From: Orientallactaga sibirica
Lineage: Eukaryota > Chordata > Mammalia > Rodentia > Dipodidae
Reading direction: 5' to 3'
Assembly (NCBI GenBank): GCA_036365145.1
Contig: JAEOAD010000603.1
Coordinates: 372,001 to 436,000, forward strand
DNA: 64,000 nucleotides
The position numbers were made by a program, and so were the translations under genes. Below the pieces are notes generated by a model, which saw only the letters and a program-made list of their open reading frames with translations, searched no databases and was not told the origin of the DNA. This document shows positions 56,678 through 64,000 of this stretch, in pieces. Positions within the stretch are counted from its first letter, which is position 1; every line of letters starts with the position of its first letter.

Positions 56678-57024
56678 TGTTGCAGTCAGATTCACATTGC
56701 TCACAGAAAACACCCGACCCAGAGCAGCTTGAGAGAAAAAAGTTTTATTTTGGCTTACAGACACAAGGGGAAGCTTCATGATGGCAGCAGAAAATTATGG
56801 CATGAGCAGAGGGTGGACATCACCCCCTTGCCAACATCTGATGGGCAACTGCCACAGGAGAGTGTGCCAAACATTAGCAAGGGAAAATTGGCTATAATAC
56901 ACATAAGCCCCCACCCAAGAATAGTCTGCCTCCGAGAGGCGTTAATTCCCAAATCTCCATCAGCTTAGAACCTAGCACTCAGAACACCTAAATTTGTGGG
57001 GGACACCTGAATCAAACCACCACA
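56678..57024 (-). mobile_element. Solo MaLR-type LTR with perfect GCATC duplication
   Basis: On the minus strand it runs TGTGGTGGTTTGATTCAGG to GACTGCAACA (347 bp) with TG...CA ends. GCATC occurs at 56673-56677 and 57025-57029. It carries 'aagccaaaataaaac' as polyadenylation region near its end. It resembles, but is not the same subfamily as, the LTR at 3819-4203. A 79-codon frame across it is not a gene. Confidence 0.88.
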
Positions 57025-57044
57025 GCATCCATATGGGCCATGTG

Positions 57045-57249
57045 TGTATGTGAAAGTGGAGGACAGATGTTGATCTCTATAGTCTTCTTCCATTTGTATT
57101 TACCTTATTTACTGAGGCAGGGTCTCTCTGTTGAACCAAGAACTTACATAATGGGCTAGTTAGTTTGCCTGGAGGGTCCATTTTCTCAGATTCCATGGGC
57201 TAGGATTACAGTTGGGCCACCACATCCATTCAGCACCAGAGTGATTTTT
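57045..57249 (-). repeat. B4-like SINE, cut by a DIP
   Basis: 'atgtgaaagtggaggacaga', 'tttactgaggcagggtctct', 'tgggctagttagtttgcctg', 'ccatgggctaggattacagt' and 'ccaccacatccattcagc' resemble a reversed B4. The DIP target site lies at its right edge. Confidence 0.55.
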
Positions 57250-57323
57250 TTAAACATTTTTTAAAAAAGATTTTATTATTTATTTATTTATTTGAGAGAG
57301 AGAGAGATACAGAAGTAGGCAGG

Positions 57324-57357
<34 letters not shown>

Positions 57358-57517
57358 AAATGGGTATGCCAGGGCCTCCAGCCACTGCAAACAAACTCCA
57401 GATGCATGTGCCCCCTTGTGCATCTGGCTTACATGGGTCCTGGAGAATCGAGCCTCAAACCGGGATCCTTAGGCTTCATAGGCAAGCATTTAACCACTAA
57501 GCCATCTCTCCAGCCCA
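57250..57517 (-). mobile_element. DIP-type SINE with perfect 16-bp duplication
   Basis: CACCAGAGTGATTTTT at 57234-57249 and 57518-57533. Tail 'tatttatttatttatttgag', long GA run, 'gcatgtgcccccttgtgcat', 'gagcctcaaaccgggatcct', head 'taagccatctctccagccc'. Confidence 0.94.
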
Positions 57518-57669
57518 CACCAGAGTGATTTTTAAAGTGCAAATATGAAAATGCTAGCCCCTTTAATATCATGGATCCTCAGTACCTATAGGCTAAAAAT
57601 TAATCCCTTCAATTTGGTAAATAGGTACACCCTTATTTCCTGTACTATACTTTGTCTCTTTTACATTCT

Positions 57670-57718
57670 TATTCTATTTATTCTATTTATTTATTTATAT
57701 TTATTTATTTATTTATAT

Positions 57719-57757
<39 letters not shown>

Positions 57758-57760
57758 TTT
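57670..57760. repeat. (TTTA)n microsatellite
   Basis: About twenty TTTA/ATTT units with one interruption, next to a reversed B1 and probably grown from its tail. Confidence 0.95.
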
Positions 57761-57896
57761 TTGGTTTTTCAAGATAGGGTTTTCCTCTAGTCCAGGCTGA
57801 CCTGGAATTCACTATGTAGTCTCAGCTGGCCTTGAATTCATGGCAATCACCCTACTTCTGCCTCCAGAGTGCTGGGGTGTTCCACCATGCCTGGCT
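57761..57896 (-). mobile_element. B1-type SINE
   Basis: 'ttttcaagatagggttttcc', 'caggctgacctggaattcac', 'tatgtagtctcagctggcct', 'ccagagtgctgggg'. About 17 bases after 'gctggg' are deleted. Confidence 0.85.
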
Positions 57897-60800
57897 TTGT
57901 CTGTTTTAAACCAACATCCTGTCCATACAGAATTGTGCTTCTCTGCTCCTTGACAGACTGGATTCTTATCTCACCTGTAATATTGATTTTTCTTTTGTTT
58001 AGCACACACAGACTTTCACTGTAAGCTTAAAAGTGCCCTTTTCCAGGAAAATAGTCATGATATTTCTCACACTTAGAATTAGATATTTCTCTTATGGCTG
58101 GAATAGCACTTGGGTTCTTACCACACTGAGTTCTATTTTTTTTCCTACTCAAGTATCATTTCTAAATGCTCTCCTTTCTGTATTTTGAGAAGGGGGAAAA
58201 AAAACTTTCTCTGTCAAGCACAATGTTGAGTTCATTCTCTGACAGATTGTAAGAGCTCAATCAATATGAATGAATAGATAAAGAATACTTGACAAGCAAC
58301 TAAGCAGCTTGAGAATAAATAAATCACTGCTTGAACTTGAACTCGGTACATGATTCTCTACTTCATGGCAACATATCTTTTCTTTCTTTAGCCTAAACAC
58401 TCCACCATCAGAATTATAACACAAACAAACCAAAAAATGCAAAACTAAGGACAATAAATAGGAATTCCATTAAATATACAATAATCTGAATCTTATTTTT
58501 ATTACTTTATAGGATCACAGACCTGGAACATAACACATCATAGATTACTTACTATTATGATGGCATTTATAAGAAAAGAAGTGCTAATCTATGTACATGA
58601 TTATAACATGCACAATATTTTATTCTATAATATGACTGTTTTGTGATACCAAATACTGTTTGCTTAGCATTTTTCATTTCAATTATGATCTTTTTGATAG
58701 ACAACACGTGCAAATAGCTAGAGCGTACTATGAATAACTTGTATATGAAATGTCTATCTGTTGGTGTTATGCTGTATTGCAAATTTTATCTTTATAAGTG
58801 ACAATTGTTTAATCACTCAGTATGGGCATGAAAAATCCTGGATGCAGTTTTGTTTTATAAATATTGGACTCCCATTCTTGCACTAATGATATAGCTGCAG
58901 CAATCGTGAACGCAGCAGTGGGTTGTAAACTTCAGTAGCATCACTGATTGGCATGTGCTGTGTGCTGTGTTCAGTGCTTTCTTAGTACATGTGATTCTTC
59001 ACCTCTGACACAGGGTTACAAAAGTTCTCCACCACCTACTTATCACAAGAACTCTCTCAGCAGTAAAACCTTAATTTCTACTTTAAAATGAGTTGTTTGA
59101 AATGCAGAGCTAGTTCTACAATTATTTCATCTTCAGTGTTTTTATACTGGTTGGAATATCAGAGAAGAAAAGATAAGATTAAATCCAGGAAAATCCAAAG
59201 TAAAGTGTTACCTTGACATTCATATATGTGCCAGAGGCTTTATAATACATCCTCAGGCATATATTAGGTGATGGACCATTACTCCATGTGCTCTTGCTTG
59301 CCACCTGCTGTTCTCATTCCCCACCGCAACTCACCCTGGCTACCAAAAATAATGCTAAATTAAAAATGAAGCCATTGATAAATAATGTAGACATACTGAA
59401 AAAGAGAGCACATTCATTCTTTATTCATGCTAGGATGCATTAATGTCTAATTCTTTCTATTTAATTCTGTTAATGTGACATGCAATAGAAAATTTCTAGA
59501 GGAAAAAAGGAAATGTCAGTGAGATATCATATCTTTTTAATCTAGAAGGTTCTAAGATATTTGAATTAATGTAGGTAGCTTAGTTCTCTTTCTTGGTATG
59601 GAGAGGCCTCTGATATTCTGGACTATTATTCCTCTATGTTTTGCTGAAAAACTTCTACACCCTGAGCTGCATTGTCATTTTTATAGATCTTATTGTTTGA
59701 AAATACTGGAAGTAAAAATTTATCCTGTTTGTGAAGTGTCTGTGTTAATACAACTGTGAATAGTGTTATAATTTTCCTGTTTTAAGACATAGTTGAACTT
59801 GGAGTCATATAATAGGTTGAATTCATGAGTTGGAAGAGACCCTAAACAGAGGAGTCATTAGCATCTCTTGATTTGGATGTCCAGGGGAGTAGCTCTTTAC
59901 ATATAATCAGTCAAAATTCAGGAATTGTGAAATGTCAGAGGGAAGGACCCATGAAACTATGTTCGTCCCGTGTGTCTAATGTGAAGCTAATCAGAATATG
60001 TGAAATAGGAATGACTTGGAGATCAGAAAACAGGATAGCTGTGAGAATCTAGCACCTTGGGCTTCTCAAACTCTTTGTGAATATTCTATTTTTTTTTTTT
60101 TTTGCTATCATTTTGTATTGTAAAAAGTCTTAATGAAAGCATTCATCTGTCTAGATTTTGCTATAAGATACTATGGAAAGAGGATTTTGTCAAATATGTC
60201 TTATGTGGGATGCATTAAAATGAGGAGAGATTGCCTACACATGCAAATACAGGCACCTGAAAGCAAGTAGTGAAGGAGGAAACTTAAAGGTGAAGGTGAA
60301 ACTTAGAGGCATAAACGTCATTAATTTTCTCCCATTTTAAAATTTATCCTTTAAGTTTTAGCATTTTGGATTCAATGTAAAAGCATGTCATATTGTCTCA
60401 AGGTTGTTTTTTATCATGAATTTTGCTCACTAATACTAGTTTATCCTTATGGAAATACTATGAATAAAAATAACAAACAGAAAATCTCAAATATGTTATT
60501 ATAGTTATGTTAGATCACAAATGCTTTCTTTCAAAATGACCATGACCCCTTTAGTAATCTTTATGGTTTGCAGTTTCTATGTGCTATGTATCAAGAAAGC
60601 TTATATACCTTATATACTGTTTATACCTTTCAAAATGTGGCTTTGAGAATATTCACAGTACTCCAGCAGGGAGCATAGCACACAGCAGAGACAGTGGACC
60701 ACTGCTTTCCTTATTGGGCACATTGGGTTTCTATTAGTGATACACCAGGATATATTTTGATATTTTTTTTTCTTCAGTGAGCTATAAGAAAGAGGACCCA

Positions 60801-60941
60801 AGAGGGACAAAATAACCCAAACAGTTTCTACTGAAAAGGATTAGGGAGATTGGAGAGGCTACTGAGGGGAGGGACAAAATGGGAAGTAGAAGTAGACATC
60901 TCATGCCACCACAATTACTGCCTTCATATTTGTCTTGGTGT
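57897..60941. other. 3-kb interval with almost no recognisable repeat
   Basis: The longest such interval in the window. Frames are short. A T run lies at 60091-60105. No exon-like frame with convincing splice sites was seen. Confidence 0.45.
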
Positions 60942-61020
60942 ACCTGGGTGTGGTGGCTTATGACTTGAATCCCAAAATTTAGTAGACTGAGGGAGGAAGA
61001 TTGTAATGTAAAAGAAAGAA
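60942..61020 (+). repeat. B1 fragment
   Basis: 'tacctgggtgtggtggctta', 'tgacttgaatcccaaaattt' and 'gactgagggaggaagattgt' are the left half of an old B1, followed by an AAAG-rich tail. Confidence 0.65.
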
Positions 61021-61029
61021 ACAAAGAAA

Positions 61030-61947
61030 GTTTTTCTTAGTATGTTATACAATGAAGACAAGACTTTTCATTTCTAAAATATTGACAGATTGTTGTGTTG
61101 TTTTATTTTTCCATGTGGGTGAAGTAGGATTAAGCTAAGTGGCCAATTTTTCATCAATCGATCTTTGGTATAGCTCAGTGTGATCATTCAAAAAAATTCT
61201 GCCTACATCCAACTTGCAGATAACTAAAATTCATAAGTCTTTGTTGTAAGAAAGGCTACCAAGGCAGTTCTTTCATACTATAATAATTAAAATTATAAAA
61301 AGATAAAATTATTAATATTTAATGAATTCATTTGTGTATATTGTTGTGTCATACAATACCTTATCTAAAATCTTTACAAATCTACATGCACACATTTAAA
61401 CATTAGATGCTTCCATAAGTTGATAACATCTATAAATATGATATGCCTTCCACTTACATCATCATTATTCTGATCATTGAAGAAGTGGTTAGACAAGAGA
61501 TACAACCATGTGGCAAAGAGAAGATGAATCAAGAGATACATGACAAATTAATCAATATGCTATGGATCACTTCCCCAACCATTAATATGTACTCATCGGC
61601 TATTATTCTCTGGTCTATATATCCATCTTGTCCATAGTGGTAAGACATTTCAAAAGAAAAACTATTGCTAACCATAGAATTTCAGAATTAGAAAATAACT
61701 TAGGAATTATATACCATATCCTTCTCACCTTGGAGAGAACAGTATTGATCTATTAACTCCTAATATTACAAAAGCATAAATGCCTTACAACAAAATACGC
61801 TGACCCAAGAGCTTCATATCACCTTCTAAGGGACCAAAACCTTCTTACAGGCTCACTTCAGCAATAAAGCTCAGATCAGTGTATAACATTTTTCATAATT
61901 TATTTATACTTGTTAGAAAAAAATGGATAGTTGTCCATGTCCAGATC
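61030..61947. other. Intergenic DNA, nothing recognised
   Basis: Near 61676 'aatttcagaattagaaaata' may be a worn mammal-wide repeat. Not called. Confidence 0.35.
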
Positions 61948-62105
61948 TTTTTTTTGTTTTGTTTTGTTTTTGGAGACAGGTTCTTATGTAGCCCAGGCTG
62001 GCTTCCAACTCACTCTCTGTAACCAAAGCATGATCTTGAATGCCTGATTCTCCTACTTTCCCCTCCCAAGTGCTGGGATTGCAGGCATATGCCACTACAT
62101 TCAGG
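61948..62105 (-). mobile_element. B1-type SINE
   Basis: GTTTT-rich tail, 'atgtagcccaggctggcttc', 'ctcccaagtgctgggattgc', 'aggcatatgccactacattc'. The centre is diverged and has a short insertion. Confidence 0.8.
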
Positions 62106-62639
62106 TCCTAATTGCTGTATTTTCTCAGAGATCAAGTTTGGAATGACATGATTAAACCTGGAACTTCTTGCCTCATACTAGAATACAAACTCTGTGGGAT
62201 TAGAGATATGAAACACATACCATAGTCAAGTACTCACTTTGACACCCTGGAGTCACCCTTGCTCCTCCTTCCAAGAAAGAATTTCCATGATTCTATCCTC
62301 TTGGAAGAATGAGTTTAACATATCTTTTCATTATCATTTTAAACATACCTGTCTAAATTATTTTCCTCTATTTATAGCATTATTCATAAGCCTGAGTTAT
62401 TGCTTCTGCATTTTTGATGCTTTCATTACAGATGTGTACCATTTTTGCATTGTATTCTTACTTGTGGGCTCTTTGTTGTACTTTTTGAACATGACCTTTA
62501 ACATGTATTTTTATCACTTATAAACAGAATATTTATAGAAGAAAAGTTGAAAACCAGGGAAAAGTTCAAAGGGTATACTAAAAACCCACTGTATTTTCAC
62601 TATTAGAAGTAATGATTACTTATATTTTAGTATGCTTCA
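62106..62639. other. Intergenic DNA, nothing recognised
   Basis: A 94-codon Phe-rich frame (62239-62523) has no recognised family. The sequence is T-rich. Confidence 0.35.
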
Positions 62640-62798
62640 AGGGGCTGGAGAGATGGCTCAGTGGGTAAAGTGCTTGCCACACAAGCATGGGATCCTGAAT
62701 TTGGATGCCTAACTGGAATGGTGGTGCTTACTGCAATGTCTGTGTTAGGAGGCAAAAATAGAAGGATCCATAGCTACTTGCTAGCTAGTTGAATGCAT
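62640..62798 (+). repeat. B3/B4-like SINE, 3'-shortened
   Basis: 'aggggctggagagatggctc', 'agtgggtaaagtgcttgcca', 'cacaagcatgggatcctgaa' and 'aatggtggtgcttactgcaa', then it fades into TA repeats. Confidence 0.65.
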
Positions 62799-62887
62799 AT
62801 ATATAATATATAAATAATTGTTATGGTATGTACCATATTCATATTTACATCTTGGATTTTATGTGGCAAGTTTTTTGTTAAATATAT

Positions 62888-62891
62888 ATAT

Positions 62892-62924
<33 letters not shown>

Positions 62925-62938
62925 GATAGATAGATATG
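62888..62938. repeat. (GATA)n microsatellite
   Basis: About eleven GATA/ATAG units with one slip. Confidence 0.95.
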
Positions 62939-63015
62939 TATTGTGTTAGGGATTGAACTTAATGCCTCATATATACTAGTTAAGTGCTATACTACTGAGC
63001 TGTATCTCCAGCTCC
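62939..63015 (-). mobile_element. ID-like SINE
   Basis: 'gtgttagggattgaacttaa', 'tgcctcatatatactagtta' and 'tactgagctgtatctccagc' are a reversed ID body. The GATA repeat stands at its tail. Confidence 0.65.
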
Positions 63016-63499
63016 AACATAATTGTTTTACATACATTAAAATTTCCTTTCCAGTCTCTTTTAGGGACAATTTAAGCTCTTCTAATTTTTCTTACAAAAT
63101 AAAATTATATTAAATGTTCTCATGCCTTGAGAAACATTATCTTATCAGACTATTTCCTATCCATATATAATAAATTATTTAGACAATATTTTATTTTTAT
63201 GTGATTATTTAAATTTATATATTATAATCATAATTTAGTTTTAAAATGACCTACCTTTTGTAATTTTTCTAATCTAAAAGTTGAACATGGACAACTATCA
63301 GACTTTCAGAAATATTACCTAGATTAGAGGTATTTACCTAGCTAGATGACATGATGTCTACCTTTCTCCCTGGTTAACTATTGATTACCCAGTCATTCTT
63401 CCCTTCTCAGCCACACTGAAAAATAGAAGAGTGTTAAGAATTTGTAAATACATTAGTAATTGCCTTTTACCTCTCTTTTCAAATAAATATACAATCTTT
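63016..63499. other. AT-rich DNA, nothing recognised
   Basis: No repeat or coding signal. Confidence 0.35.
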
Positions 63500-63507
63500 C
63501 TACAGAC

Positions 63508-63510
63508 TTT

Positions 63511-63554
<44 letters not shown>

Positions 63555-63660
63555 GAGAGAAAGAAAGATGTAGAGGGAGAGAGAGAGAGAGAGAGACTGA
63601 GACAGAGGGGGGAAGAAGCCTTTGCAGGCAAGTGTCTTAATTGCTAAGCCATCTCTAGCC
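63508..63660 (-). mobile_element. DIP-type SINE with large internal deletion and (TTTA)n tail
   Basis: An expanded TTTA tail (63508-63552), GA-rich run, then directly 'gcctttgcaggcaagtgtct' and head 'taagccatctctagccc'; the central body is missing. Confidence 0.85.
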
Positions 63661-63679
63661 CCCTCTAGACTTTAGAGAC

Positions 63680-63919
63680 TTTTTTTTTTCTGGAAGGAGT
63701 CAGAGAGAGAGAGAGAGAGACAGATAGAGAATGGGAGCACCAGCAGCCTCTCAGCTGCTATGAATGAACTCTAGACAGGTGTGCCCCCTTGTGCGCAAGT
63801 GCAGCATTGCGCCCTTGTGTCACTTTGTGTCTGACTAAACCGTGGGACCTGGAGAATCTAATGGGTGTTCTTAGGCTTAGCAGCCAGGCGCCTTAACTGC
63901 TAAGCCATCTCTCCAGCCC
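63680..63919 (-). mobile_element. DIP-type SINE, long variant
   Basis: 'cagcctctcagctgctatga', the long block 'gcaagtgcagcattgcgccc' and 'ttgtgtcactttgtgtctga', head 'taagccatctctccagccc'. The flanks share TAGACTTT (63666 and 63927), so it entered next to the preceding DIP's own flank. Confidence 0.88.
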
Positions 63920-64000
63920 TCCCCATAGACTTTTAAGAGAACAAATTGATAGCAGTGACATGCTATTTGTAGGTCTGGTGACAAAAGGTGCTTCACCTGA

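Overview
The window looks like gene-poor nuclear DNA from a rodent. I find no host protein-coding exon, rRNA, tRNA gene or CRISPR array that I can support. The sequence is AT-rich and every reading frame is broken by stops. It is packed with rodent repeats: B1, ID-like and B3/B4-like SINEs, a tRNA-derived SINE of the B2 superfamily, MaLR-type LTRs and LINE-1. The most frequent SINE opens with the B2-like 'ggctggagagatggctta' head, has its own body ('catctggagttcgtttgcagtggctggaggccctgg') and ends in a CT-rich stretch plus AAATAAATAAA. From memory this matches the DIP SINE of jerboas and birch mice (Dipodoidea), so a jerboa-like animal such as Jaculus is my best guess. That is inference, not a database result.

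Layout. 1-15 kb holds scattered SINEs, an old MIR split by a DIP, a solo MaLR-type LTR with perfect 5-bp duplications (3819-4203), a second solo LTR (6155-6528) and an unassigned LTR-like block (about 9.2-10.3 kb). 15-17 kb holds an old, inverted LINE-1. 17-38 kb is SINE-rich, with an LTR whose flanks suggest a 6-bp duplication (26713-27184), a cluster of DIP insertions (28.3-31.0 kb) and long single-copy intervals (21-23 kb and 34.3-36.4 kb). 38.5-40.4 kb is a 5'-inverted LINE-1 remnant. 40.6-41.3 kb is a long CTT/CCT tract grown from a SINE end.

The centrepiece is a nearly full-length LINE-1 at 44469-54055, flanked by a 10-bp duplication. It has tandem promoter-like monomers, a broken ORF1, a broken ORF2 (endonuclease, reverse transcriptase with FADD, Cys-rich C-terminus) and a 3' UTR with poly-A tail. 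Later insertions sit inside it: two DIP SINEs with 16-bp duplications and a MaLR-type LTR retrotransposon, which itself carries a B1. The LTR element has an odd structure: complete LTR, 166 bp of LINE-1 flank, 19 bp of LTR end, internal region, second LTR, then the same LINE-1 flank again. This implies a duplication or template switch after integration. 54-64 kb returns to MIRs, a solo LTR with a perfect GCATC duplication (56678-57024), SINEs and microsatellites, with a 3-kb interval (57.9-60.9 kb) almost free of recognisable repeats.

Nothing here forms a working pathway. The content is a layered record of retrotransposition, and the relative order of several events can be read from the nesting.
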